Assembly (NCBI GenBank): GCA_001725945.1
Contig: LRMT01000049.1
Location: 1-64,000 of the forward strand
Origin: Cupriavidus sp. UYMMa02A
GTDB lineage: Bacteria; Pseudomonadota; Gammaproteobacteria; Burkholderiales; Burkholderiaceae
Direction of reading: 5' to 3'
Length of the DNA: 64,000 nt
Under the pieces are notes generated by a model. The model did not search any database. It was not told the DNA's origin and worked only from the letters and a program-made list of their open reading frames with translations. This document shows, piece by piece, positions 21,419 to 30,128 of the stretch (its first letter is position 1; each line of letters opens with the position of its first letter). The translations under genes and the position numbers were made by a program.

Positions 21419-22009
21419 ATGAAAACATCCACTGTGCTCATCGTCCCTGGTCTGCGCGACCAGGTTGCGGACCATTGGCAAACACTGCTGGCCAAGCGGC
21501 TACCCGAGGCCCACACCGTCCCGCCAATGGGCCGCGAGAATCTCGATTGTTCCCTTCGCGTCGCGGCGATCGAGCGGGCTGTGGCAGAGATCGACGGCCC
21601 CCTCGTGCTGGTCGCCCACAGCGGTGGCTGCGTCATGCTCGCGCATTGGGCTTTGACAACTGCGCATGCGGCCCGCATCAAGGGCGCGCTGCTGGCATGT
21701 CCTCCCGACTTCGAGCGTCCCATGCCGGACGGCTATCCGACCTTGGCATCGATCCAAGCCAGCGGATGGCTTCCAGTGCCGCGCCAGCGGTTGCCATTCC
21801 CCAGCCTAGTCGCTACCAGCCAGAACGATCCGCTTGGCGAGCTTTCGAGGGTACTCGAGCTCGCGCGCGCCTGGGGCAGCGACACAATCGACCTGGGCCA
21901 CGTTGGACATCTGAACCCGGCGTCTGGCTATGGCCCGTGGCCAATGGCCGAGCAGTTGATCACCCGGCTCAATGCGACGCCTAATCCTTCACAAGGGACG
22001 TCCCGTTAG
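21419..22009 (+). CDS. RBBP9/YdeN-type serine hydrolase
   Basis: This small alpha/beta hydrolase of 196 residues has the nucleophile motif VAHSGGC at about residue 66, a variant of G-x-S-x-G seen in the RBBP9/YdeN family. A late Asp (SQNDPLG) and His (LGHVGHLNPASGYGPWP) complete the triad; G-H-x-G-H-x-N is the family signature. The start at 21419 is preferred to an upstream in-frame Met at 21368, because the fold begins directly with STVLIVPGLRDQVADHW. It is intact and co-directional with the DUF849 and citrate-synthase-like genes. The substrate is unknown. Confidence 0.78.
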   Translation: MKTSTVLIVPGLRDQVADHWQTLLAKRLPEAHTVPPMGRENLDCSLRVAAIERAVAEIDGPLVLVAHSGGCVMLAHWALTTAHAARIKGALLACPPDFERPMPDGYPTLASIQASGWLPVPRQRLPFPSLVATSQNDPLGELSRVLELARAWGSDTIDLGHVGHLNPASGYGPWPMAEQLITRLNATPNPSQGTSR

Positions 22010-22121
22010 CCCGCAGATGACAAATCACACCAGTGTTCGATGAGGTGACGCGAGCACCGGATCTGCCCCGCAGGAAGCCCCCCCGGTCGATAAAGACCCA
22101 ACATCTACCGGAGACTCCCAG

Positions 22122-23273
22122 ATGTCCGACGCACCTACCGCTGCCTCGAAGGCCAAGAAATCCGTCGTCCTGTCGGGCGTGACCGCCGGCAATACTGCGC
22201 TATGCTCCGTTGGTCGCACTGGCAATGATCTGCACTATCGGGGCTACGACATCCTCGATATTGCCGATACATGCGAATTCGAGGAAGTGGCCCACCTGCT
22301 CGTCCACGGCAAGCTGCCGAACAAGGCCGAACTGGCTGCCTACAAGACCAAGCTGAAGTCGCTGCGCGGCCTGCCCGCCAACGTCAAGGCCGCCCTGGAA
22401 TGTGTGCCGGCGTCGGCCCACCCGATGGACGTGATGCGCACCGGCGTGTCCATGCTCGGCACCGTGCTGCCCGAGAAGGACGACCATAACACGCCCGGCG
22501 CGCGTGACATCGCCGACCAGCTGATGGCCTGTCTGGGCTCGATGCTCCTGTACTGGTACCACTACAGCCACAACGGCCGCCGCATCGAAGTAGAAACCGA
22601 CGACGACACCATCGGCGCCCACTTCCTGCACCTGCTGCACGGCAAGAAGCCCTCGGCGCTGTGGGAACGTGCCATGCATACCTCGCTGATCCTGTACGCA
22701 GAGCACGAGTTCAACGCCTCGACCTTCACCGGCCGCGTGATCGCCGGCACGGGCTCGGACATGTACTCGTCGATCTGCGGCGCCATCGGTGCCCTGCGCG
22801 GTCCGAAGCACGGGGGTGCGAACGAAGCCGCCTTCGAGATCCAGAAGCGCTACGACAACGCGGACGAGGCGCAGGCCGACATCGAGCGTCGCGTCGAGAA
22901 CAGGGAAGTCGTGATCGGCTTCGGCCACCCCGTGTACGCCATCCGTGATCCGCGCAATCAAGTCATCAAGGATATGGCGAAGACGCTGTCAAACGACGCC
23001 GGTTCGTTGAAGATGTTCCACATCGCCGAGCGTATCGAGGCAGTGATGTGGGACACCAAGCAGATGTTTGCCAATCTGGACTGGTTCAGTGCCGTCAGCT
23101 ACCACATGATGGGCATACCGACCAAGCTGTTCACCCCACTATTCGTCATGGCTCGCATTTCTGGATGGGCCGGACACTGCATAGAGCAACGCACCGACAA
23201 CAAGATCATCCGCCCGAGCGCCAACTACACCGGCCCCGAGAACCTGACGTTCGTACCCATCGAAAAGCGTTGA
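22122..23273 (+). CDS. prpC: 2-methylcitrate synthase / citrate synthase-like enzyme
   Basis: This intact 383-residue type II citrate-synthase-family enzyme condenses oxaloacetate with propionyl-CoA (or acetyl-CoA). Landmarks are [19 protein letters not shown] with the first catalytic His, [13 protein letters not shown] with the second, and a late Asp in the [14 protein letters not shown] segment. Length and sequence are closer to PrpC than to housekeeping GltA. No prpB or prpD is next to it; it sits instead with DUF849, hydrolase and CMD-family genes, so it may serve a side pathway that releases propionyl-CoA. A ribosome site (GGAGA) precedes the ATG. Confidence 0.85.
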   Translation: MSDAPTAASKAKKSVVLSGVTAGNTALCSVGRTGNDLHYRGYDILDIADTCEFEEVAHLLVHGKLPNKAELAAYKTKLKSLRGLPANVKAALECVPASAHPMDVMRTGVSMLGTVLPEKDDHNTPGARDIADQLMACLGSMLLYWYHYSHNGRRIEVETDDDTIGAHFLHLLHGKKPSALWERAMHTSLILYAEHEFNASTFTGRVIAGTGSDMYSSICGAIGALRGPKHGGANEAAFEIQKRYDNADEAQADIERRVENREVVIGFGHPVYAIRDPRNQVIKDMAKTLSNDAGSLKMFHIAERIEAVMWDTKQMFANLDWFSAVSYHMMGIPTKLFTPLFVMARISGWAGHCIEQRTDNKIIRPSANYTGPENLTFVPIEKR

Positions 23274-23408
23274 GTGGATCGCGTTGCCTCGGTGTCTTGA
23301 TGTCCGCCGGCAGGCATGGGCCAATGGTCGGCCTGCCCGTGTTGGGCGAGCGAGCCTCGCCCGCAGCCACACGTTATACAACTCACCAGGCAAGAGAGGG
23401 AACAAGCC

Positions 23409-23804
23409 ATGAGCGAATTGGACCGTAATGCAGGCAAGGCCAGGCGTGCTGAAGTCATGGGAGCCGCGTTCGTCGACCAGGCAATGAGCGAACTGGACGG
23501 ATTTTCCAGACCGCTGCAGGACTGGCTGAACGAACATGCATGGGGGAGCACCTGGCTTCGTGATGGCATCGACCTCAAGACTCGCAGCCTGTGCACGTGC
23601 GCAATGCTTTCAGCACTGGGAAGAAGCTCGGAACTGAGGGGCCATTTGCGCGGCGCCATCAACAACGGTGCCACCGTGATCGAGATCCGCGAGGTTCTGC
23701 TTCATAGCGCGATATATGCCGGCGCACCGGCCGCAGTCGAAGCATTCCGTGCTGCGCGGGAGGTGTTTGATGGCCTTGGGTTGCAGATGCTGGATGAAGG
23801 GTGA
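23409..23804 (+). CDS. Carboxymuconolactone decarboxylase-family protein
   Basis: This 131-residue protein has the CMD fold of 4-carboxymuconolactone decarboxylase (PcaC) and AhpD-like proteins. DLKTRSLCTCAMLSALGRSSELRGHLRGAINNGATVIE is represented in the middle third, with the conserved Glu, Cys and His-Leu positions. The C-terminus LLHSAIYAGAPAAVEAFR is very typical of PcaC-like enzymes. The start at 23409 follows GAGAGGG. It is the last gene of the cluster that begins with DUF849. It could act on a lactone or be a peroxidase-like helper; the family does not tell. Confidence 0.8.
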   Translation: MSELDRNAGKARRAEVMGAAFVDQAMSELDGFSRPLQDWLNEHAWGSTWLRDGIDLKTRSLCTCAMLSALGRSSELRGHLRGAINNGATVIEIREVLLHSAIYAGAPAAVEAFRAAREVFDGLGLQMLDEG

Positions 23805-23892
23805 AGCGAATTGCGACGCCTAAATGCGACTGGTCGTTGTCGCGTGGTTCGGCTTCGGGGCCGCTCAAATGGAGGTGGCTACCGCCGGAATC

Positions 23893-24057
23893 GCGATAAA
23901 TGATTCTTCCTCGCGCATTCTGCGACACTTCAAGGACGCGCGCCTGCCGGCGGAGTAATGCATAGGCGTCAGGATGAATTGGGTCGGTTAGAAGGATGAC
24001 GGGGCGGTTTTCCTCGGTCGTCGGGCTCATAGCCATTAGTGGAAACTGCTTGTCCAT
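23893..24057 (-). pseudogene. D-2-hydroxyacid dehydrogenase, N-terminal fragment
   Basis: The first 50 or so residues on the minus strand from 24057 contain RPVILLTDPIHPDAYALLRR and QARVLEVS. These match the first beta-alpha unit of phosphoglycerate-dehydrogenase-like enzymes. Similarity stops after that and the rest of the open frame runs into the antisense of the CMD-family gene. It looks like a truncated gene end left by rearrangement. Confidence 0.5.
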
Positions 24058-24331
24058 TTCAATTGAAGATATTTTTTAGTCTAAAGATGTGGCGGGATTT
24101 TCAAAAACCACGCGCTGACGTGATTGTCATCCTTGTTGCATTCTGGCGGTCGGATCGACGGCATCCTTGTAGAAAGGAGAGCCTCGTTGGCCGGCTGCAA
24201 AGTAAGCGCTGCGAACGCCAGTGCGTTGGTGCATAATGGTTCGTTGCGCTTCATTGGTGTGAGCGGAGGGGCGCAATTCGACCTTTCGGGTGATTGGTAA
24301 GGCCGCGGCCTCCTACGGAGCGAAATTCCGC

Positions 24332-25030
24332 ATGAGCAATACTCTTATACGGCTGACCATTACACAGTCAGAGCTGTTCTCATCGTGGCCGGCGGAATGT
24401 ATAGAGCGATTGATAGACGTGGCAGATGCTCTTATGGTCGAGCCTGGAACCTGCGTACACCGTGCGTGCGGCTCGGCGGAGTTTCTTTATCTGCTCGCCT
24501 CGGGTTCGATGACACTGACACGTGAGCTGCCATCCGGAGCTTCGTTTACCGGTGGGCTTCACCTTCCGGGGGAGTTCCATGGGCTTGGTCCTGTGATCAC
24601 CCGGAAACCTCATATTCATACCGCCGTCTGCAAGGAGCGGACGGTACTGGTTCGCTTGCCTGCAGAGATGCTGCGGCAAATCCTGGCAAACGACGGCAGG
24701 CTTTTTTTCCCTATTCTTGCTGCCCTGGAACGTCGCCATCTGAGAGCGTTGGACCTCTACGCCGGCGCGGTGATGTACTCGACACAAGCACGAATCTCGG
24801 GTCTATTAGTATCCGTCTGCGCTCGACGCCCGTCAGGCTCTTCGTCTACCCAGGTGAATTTGTCGCAGAATGAAATTGCCTCAATGCTTGGAACGCAACG
24901 CCAAGTTATAAATCGCGCGTTAAAAAATCTGGAAAGCGAGGGTGTCATACAAATAGAATATGGAAAAATCATAATATTAGACGCAAACAGGCTGGCGGTC
25001 ATCTCAAAGGATATTCGCGATGTTGGCTGA
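24332..25030 (+). CDS. Crp/Fnr-family transcriptional regulator
   Basis: The intact protein has 232 residues. Residues 25-150 form a cyclic-nucleotide-binding-like beta-roll (FLYLLASGSMTLTRELPSG, LHLPGEFHGLGPVI). The C-terminal winged helix has the recognition segment LSQNEIASMLGTQRQVINRALKNLESEG. Cysteines of the Fnr iron-sulfur type are not arranged in the N-terminus, so it is not a classical Fnr. The start at 24332 has ACGGAG upstream. It points toward a bacteriohemerythrin gene on the opposite strand, which could suggest a role in oxygen- or redox-linked control. Confidence 0.83.
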   Translation: MSNTLIRLTITQSELFSSWPAECIERLIDVADALMVEPGTCVHRACGSAEFLYLLASGSMTLTRELPSGASFTGGLHLPGEFHGLGPVITRKPHIHTAVCKERTVLVRLPAEMLRQILANDGRLFFPILAALERRHLRALDLYAGAVMYSTQARISGLLVSVCARRPSGSSSTQVNLSQNEIASMLGTQRQVINRALKNLESEGVIQIEYGKIIILDANRLAVISKDIRDVG

Positions 25031-25040
25031 GTGGTTTGGA

Positions 25041-25495
25041 TTACGATAATCGGACAGATGTGTTTACAAGCTGTCGGTTGAGCTTTATCACACTCCCTCC
25101 ATATATCTGGTGCGCGCGTAGCTTCGCAATGGCGTAATCCATTTCGTTGACATGCTCCGGAAGCCATCGCATCAGCTCCGCAGCCAAGCTGATTTGTAAC
25201 GTTTTGCCAGCTCCTGATTCGTCGCCGGGCTTGAAAGCCGAGAAACGACTTCATCGAGCGATTTCAATACGGCGCCATGCTCATCCAGGTGGCATTGCCC
25301 ATTGCTGGGCTGCAATCGCCTTATCTCCGCGTTTTCGTGTTCGAAATGCTCGGCCGCATGCGCCCGCAGATCTTTCAATATGTGTAGGACGTCTTGCTGT
25401 GGCGCACTTGCCAGCATCTGTATGTGCAAGTCGAACAACGCATGCTCTTGGTCCAGTTCGACGTCACCTAAGGCGATAGAGTGGGACAGTTCCAT
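25041..25495 (-). CDS. Bacteriohemerythrin (one frame break)
   Basis: This di-iron oxygen-binding four-helix protein has the ligands VELDQEHALFD (His, Glu region), HAAEHFEHENAEI (His and Glu) and HLDEHGAVL (His). The final helix has WLPEHVNEMDYAIAKL (His and Asp). The last helix is in the neighbouring frame, with the break at about 25195 near AKRYKSAW/LAAELMRW. Restoring one base gives 151 residues, the usual size, ending at 25041. In bacteria these proteins sense or store oxygen. It converges with the Crp/Fnr gene with a gap of only 10 bp. Confidence 0.8.
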
Positions 25496-26152
25496 TTCGC
25501 GTAGAAAAAATGTTATTGCGCTGTTCGCGCTAAAAGGCAGGCCCCGGCGCTTGTAATGCGCGTAGCAGCCTTAGCCCAGACGATTCTATGTTCGAATCCG
25601 GCTAGAGATAGAGCCCCAGGGCGGGGCAACCGTAGTCATTGTTGCAATTCGCACGATGCCGAAATTGAGTGCTAAGTTAGGCGCTTCACCCCTGCTTCCC
25701 CCCTGCACCTTGGTGCCAGAAGTGCGCGGCCATCAGCCCGCATGTTTGTCGATTACTGGGATTGCAACAATCAGTACAGTCGATGCCGCAGCGCGGTCGA
25801 CTGGAATAACTCTCTTCGCCAAAATCAGTCTACGACAAGCATCAAGCCGGCGAGAGCGCGGAATTACTTGGTGGACGGTCCACTGGTACTTCGAGCCGTA
25901 CAGAACCGAAGTCCTGCCCGGAGAAGCGGGCTTGCGCAAATGGTCGACCTGGAAACCGTGGCGCCGATAAATGCGATTTGCCAAGATGCCCGAGCCAAGG
26001 CACGGATTGGTTATTTAAAAACCTCTATGTTTGACGCGATGGTCCGAGGCGAGAAAGGCAACAAACATTACATTTGTGTTTCCTGGTAATCGACATCAGG
26101 ATTGAGTGATTCTAAAATTTTGTCACGGTAATCACAGTAGAGGAGATGAATC
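25496..26152. other. Intergenic region with an 11-bp inverted repeat
   Basis: No protein here is recognisable; several short open frames (for example 25656-25970 and 25742-26089) have no family features or ribosome sites. ATTGTTGCAAT at 25638-25648 and its reverse complement ATTGCAACAAT at 25761-25771 form a perfect pair about 120 bp apart. It shares the core ATTGTTGCA with the longer repeat pair near 33.7-33.9 kb. They may be regulator sites for the FAH-Rieske genes to the right. Confidence 0.4.
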
Positions 26153-27010
26153 GTGGAAAGCTTCAAAATTGGCCGCTACGAGATTGATGGTCGGGTCGTA
26201 GTAGGTCAACCCTGTGGGGATTATGTCGACGTCGTTTTTGAAGAGGACGCATTGGCGCATGTGTTGTCCAACGGCGTGTCCGCTTGCCAGCCTTTGCGCC
26301 GCGTACCCGCAGCCGACGCACGTGTTGTCGCGCCGATTGATCCTACCTCTCGTGTGTTCGCGATCGCGGTCAACTATGTCGCTCATGGCGCAGAAGCCAA
26401 GACCGCGCCACCATCTCGACCGTTGATGTTCTACAAGGCCCCATCCAACTTTGTTGGCCACGGCGAGCACATGGCCCCAAACTCCAGCCAAGTAACGAAG
26501 TTCGACTACGAGGGTGAGGTTGCAGTGGTTATCGGGCGGCCGTGCAAGGATGCGACGCTCGAAAACGCGCTGGACTTCGTTGCAGGGGTCTGCGCATTGA
26601 ACGACGGAAGTGCCCGTAACCTGAGCAAAGTGGCATTGGGCAAGGAGGAGCCCGCTACAGCGTTTTGGCCGGATTGGACCGCTGGGAAGTCACACGACAG
26701 TTCGTCTGCCGTCGGGCCCACTATCAACTGCGATCCGGAGGTGCTGGATGGCTTGCGCAACCGTACGCTGACGATTACCACACGCCTGAATGGAGAAGTT
26801 GTCCAGCACGGGGGAATGGATGAGATGGTGTTCTCTACAGAGGAAATCATCGTAGCGCTGTCGTCGTACATGGTTTTGCTGCCCGGTGACATTATCGCCA
26901 CGGGCACGCCGGCCGGGGTCGGGTTCGCGCGCGGCCGTTTCCTGCAGTCCGGGGATGAGCTTTCGTTCGAAGTGAGTGGGTTGGATGTTCTTAACGTGGA
27001 AGTCGCATAA
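26153..27010 (+). CDS. Fumarylacetoacetate hydrolase-family protein
   Basis: This intact 285-residue metal-dependent FAH-family enzyme cleaves or decarboxylates a diketo acid, often in aromatic or sugar-acid pathways. The metal ligands appear as FDYEGEVAVVIG (Glu-x-Glu), with an Asp in WPDWTAGKSHDSSSAVGP, followed by LLPGDIIATGTPAGVGFARG, the family signature. The GTG start at 26153 has AGGAG upstream at 26141-26145. A Rieske oxygenase gene begins two bases after the stop. The pair suggests that the oxygenase attacks an aromatic or heterocyclic substrate and this enzyme handles a later diketo product. Confidence 0.83.
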   Translation: MESFKIGRYEIDGRVVVGQPCGDYVDVVFEEDALAHVLSNGVSACQPLRRVPAADARVVAPIDPTSRVFAIAVNYVAHGAEAKTAPPSRPLMFYKAPSNFVGHGEHMAPNSSQVTKFDYEGEVAVVIGRPCKDATLENALDFVAGVCALNDGSARNLSKVALGKEEPATAFWPDWTAGKSHDSSSAVGPTINCDPEVLDGLRNRTLTITTRLNGEVVQHGGMDEMVFSTEEIIVALSSYMVLLPGDIIATGTPAGVGFARGRFLQSGDELSFEVSGLDVLNVEVA

Positions 27011-27012
27011 TC

Positions 27013-28190
27013 ATGCATCAACAACGAAACAAAGCGCGGGAAGAATTCGCCGAGAGAATGCGGCAGCTCTCTGAACGTCGGCCGGTACCCTAATGGGTAA
27101 GGTACTCCGGCAGTTCTGGCATCCGGTGGCACTGTCGCGCAGCGTTGAGCCAGGCAAGGCTCGAGAGATTCGGGTGCTCGGTGAAGATCTAGCGCTTTAC
27201 CGCGGGCACAGCGGACGCGCCTATGTTATGGCCAACCGCTGTGCACACCGCCTTACCAAACTTCACACGGGTTGGGTGGAGGGCGATGAACTCCGGTGTA
27301 TGTATCATGGCTGGAAGTATGACGGTTCAGGCCAATGCACTGAGCGACCGGCAGAGCGTGCGGGCACTGAAGGGCACATCCGGGTTTCGGCTTACCCGGT
27401 GCATGAATACTGCGGCCTCATCTTCGTTTACATGGGCGAGGGAATCCCGCCGGAATTCGACCTCTTCCGTAAGCCGAAGTTTGAGGAACCCGGCGTCCTT
27501 CTTAACTCGCGCCAGGAGATTTGGCCGTGCAACTGGCTGCAGAATGCGGAAAATTCGCTGGACGCGGTCCACGTGAGCTTTGCACATCAAATGGGTCGGG
27601 TGGGCGTCTTCGGCGAATACGTGACTGCTGATGTGCCAGAAGTCAGTTACGAAGAGACCTCGGCAGGCATCCGCCAGGCGGCGGTACGCCAACTCGAAGG
27701 AAAGGTACAGACGCGGATCAGCGATTGGACGTTCCCATACTGTAACCATGTCTCAGTGCCTTCCGTGAAAGAGGGCCAGCCGTGGATCGAAACTGTAAAC
27801 TGGATGGTGCCGATCGACGATACCCGGACGTTGCGTATTTCGCTACGTGCAACGCCTTCGACGACCCCTGAAGCGGATCGTGACCTGGGGCGCTATTTCG
27901 AGGAGTGCGAGTCCTATCAATCAACGGACTATCACGACGACCTGTTCGCCGGCATCTATCCTGAAGACCCACTGGTGCGCCTGACCAGTGCGCAAGACTA
28001 TGTCGTCCTAGTTGGTCAAGGCGCTATCGCGGATCGAGCTAATGAGATCCTCGGCGCGTCGGATCGCGGCATTGCCATGTTGCGCCAGATCCTGTTTCGC
28101 GAGATGGAAGCGGTTCACAATGGAACGCCTCCGAAGGATTGGCGACGACTGGAGAACCCGTCCACCTTTATGTCGTACACGAACAGCTAA
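27013..28190 (+). CDS. Rieske non-heme iron oxygenase, alpha subunit (one frame break)
   Basis: This is the terminal oxygenase of a multicomponent aromatic-ring or O-demethylating system. The Rieske cluster ligands are in NRCAHRLTK and CMYHGWKYD. The mononuclear iron site is NAENSLDAVHVSFAH (Asp/His/His). The Met at 27093 (MGKVLRQFWHPVALSR) is preceded in the same frame by TSAGTL, where the family has a glycine-rich stretch. A frame break near 27075 links it to an upstream ATG at 27013, two bases after the FAH stop, giving 392 residues. Starting at 27093 would lose about 26 residues. It resembles vanillate demethylase and phenoxybenzoate dioxygenase types. A matching reductase lies at 38494. 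Confidence 0.82.
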
Positions 28191-28325
28191 TACGTTGCCA
28201 GACAGGCGCTCCCTTCCCAGACAGCTCGACTCGTAGCGGGAAAGGAGCGCTTGCGCGCTCCGGTCACAAACATCGGAAAGGCGTCACGCCTAGGATTTCC
28301 ACAGCAGCGAATTTCGAGTCATCAA

Positions 28326-29285
28326 ATGCCAAATCGTAGAGAAGCGCTTAAAGCCCTGGGTACTCTTCCATTCGTTTCAGTGTGTGGCGGATACTCTTTA
28401 GCTGCAAAGGCGGCAGCGCCGTTTCCAAGCAAGCCAATAACTCTTGTCAGCATGTACGCTGCGGGAACCGACTTCGACAGTACTCTGAGGGTTCTCGCAA
28501 AAGCTATGAGTGCATCACTTAAGCAGCAGGTTCTGATAGACAACAGGCCCGGCGCAGGTGGTGTGGGAGCGGTTAAGCAGGTGGCTAGCGCGCAACCCGA
28601 TGGCTATACGCTATTGGCCGCTGGAGCCGCCATAACCATTAGCCAATCCCTATTCAAGCCCCAGCCTTACGATCTCCTTAAGCAGTTCAAGGGGGTCTCA
28701 ACGGTGATCGGTAGTGATCTGATTTTCGTTGTTGGGCGGAATTCGAAAGTTAAAACATTTGCCGACCTTGTAAATGAGGCAAAAAGACGCGGTAGCGGCT
28801 TCATGGTTGGCATCGGACTGCTCGGCACGAGCCAGCATCTAGCTGCGGAGCTTTTTAAGCTCCGCACGCACCTGGATTTTACAATCGTTCCGTATCGTTC
28901 ACCCCCAGCTCTCTTTACGGCTATGCAAGGGGGGGAACTGGATCTTATTGTTGAGTTTGCGTCGGTCTCGCTCAGTCAGATCCGCAGTGGAAATCTCAGA
29001 CCGTTGCTGGTTTGCGGTATCAAGCGGTCAAGGTTGCTCCCCGATATTCCAACCACCAACGAAGCAGGGGTTCCTGATCTTGATATCGGCGCGTGGGGCG
29101 GGATTCTGGCGCCGGCCACAACGCCCGACCCAATCCTCCAGCAGCTTAGTCTCGAAGTGCGGAAGGCGCTCGCGCTGCCGGAGGTGAGGGACCCGTTGAT
29201 TAACCGGGGGCTAACTGCACTGGGAAGCACGCCGGAACAGACGATGGATTTTTGGCGAAAGAGATTGCGCGCTTCCACAGCATAG
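28326..29285 (+). CDS. Bug/TctC-family periplasmic solute receptor
   Basis: This 319-residue tripartite-tricarboxylate receptor of the type expanded in Burkholderiales binds organic acids in the periplasm. MPNRREALKALGTLPF has a twin-arginine-like export signal, and the mature part begins near FPSKPITLVSMYAAGTDFD. VLIDNRPGAGGVGAVKQVA and PDGYTLLAAG are the family signatures. The start is ATG 28326. No TctA/TctB membrane genes are nearby, as is common for orphan Bug proteins. By position it probably supports uptake or sensing of the substrate of the FAH and Rieske enzymes. Confidence 0.85.
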   Translation: MPNRREALKALGTLPFVSVCGGYSLAAKAAAPFPSKPITLVSMYAAGTDFDSTLRVLAKAMSASLKQQVLIDNRPGAGGVGAVKQVASAQPDGYTLLAAGAAITISQSLFKPQPYDLLKQFKGVSTVIGSDLIFVVGRNSKVKTFADLVNEAKRRGSGFMVGIGLLGTSQHLAAELFKLRTHLDFTIVPYRSPPALFTAMQGGELDLIVEFASVSLSQIRSGNLRPLLVCGIKRSRLLPDIPTTNEAGVPDLDIGAWGGILAPATTPDPILQQLSLEVRKALALPEVRDPLINRGLTALGSTPEQTMDFWRKRLRASTA

Positions 29286-29668
29286 TCAAGGAAGCAAAGA
29301 TTGAAATGAAATAGTACCTATGGGATAGGCTTGCGTATTTGTCAAGAGCCCTGTCATGCTATTATTGAATGACAATTATCCTGCGAAATATCGCCAGAGG
29401 TATGCAAACTGGCACGCCAGATTTTCGCTGAAGTCTAAGAGAGCTTGGGCGAGTTGACTGCACCGGGGCCCATCGCTTCCTATCAGATAACGCTGGGCCC
29501 TTTTCCCTTCATGAGTTGATGTGGCGCGATCCTTCACGCGAGGAAGTATGGCGCTGTCGTTCACGCCCCAGTGCTGCGCTACGCCGGCGGTCGATATACG
29601 TCGTGTGCTGATGCACGGCCGGGTAATCGTGTCGACCTTCTGCTCATCAAACTGAACGACCCACCATC
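29286..29668. other. Intergenic region, nothing recognised
   Basis: No gene, operator or repeat is supported in these 380 bp. Several short frames exist on both strands without family features. The sequence is AT-richer immediately after the receptor gene. Confidence 0.4.
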
Positions 29669-29845
29669 GACCTTCAATTGTTCCTCAAGGACCCCATGCT
29701 CCTCCGCAACCAATGCTACATCGATGGACATTGGGCGGCCGCAGAATCGGGATTGACCTTCGAGGTAAGCGATCCCGCAACCGGCAGTGAGATCGCCAGC
29801 GTTCCACTAATGGGCGCGTCTGAGGCGCGTCAAAAACGCAGCTGA
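29669..29845 (+). pseudogene. Succinate-semialdehyde dehydrogenase, N-terminal fragment
   Basis: Read in one frame, LFLKDPMLLRNQCYIDGHW, then FEVSDPATGSEIASVPLMGASEAR, matches the first 55 residues of GabD-type aldehyde dehydrogenases. The similarity stops at about 29832 and a stop follows at 29843. Nothing of the NAD-binding or catalytic Cys region is present. It is directly followed by a fragment of an unrelated enzyme, showing that this area has been rearranged. Confidence 0.65.
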
Positions 29846-30095
29846 ATCGGGAAGCGAGTTGGTGATATTCCCCGAATGCGCTGTGAACGGCTATATGTTT
29901 GAGTCACGTATCGAGGTTGAAGCTCAAAAATCCAGCGGGATTTTTTCTGACTATGTTGATGTCAGTCACTCTCGAAATAAACATCTTAAATTTACCGACC
30001 CACCGTTCGAACTTCCGATTCTTGAAGCACGATGTCCGGAGTTGTATGGATCACTAACGAGGATTCCTGACGAAACAGGTTCGGCTTCAACGTAA
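29838..30095 (+). pseudogene. Carbon-nitrogen hydrolase (nitrilase superfamily) fragment
   Basis: AAESGSELVIFPECAVNGYMFESR matches the segment around the catalytic Glu of nitrilase-superfamily enzymes (VVFPECxxTGY). The remaining 50 residues to the stop at 30093-30095 are not recognisably from that family. The catalytic Lys and Cys segments are absent. It overlaps the end of the GabD fragment in another frame and cannot be functional. Confidence 0.55.
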
Positions 30096-30128
30096 CTTTT
30101 CCGCCATAATTTAAATTATCAAAGATTT

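Noticed and set aside
25656..26089. Two open frames between hemerythrin and the FAH gene
   Set aside because: No similarity, no ribosome sites, and neither has a sensible start.
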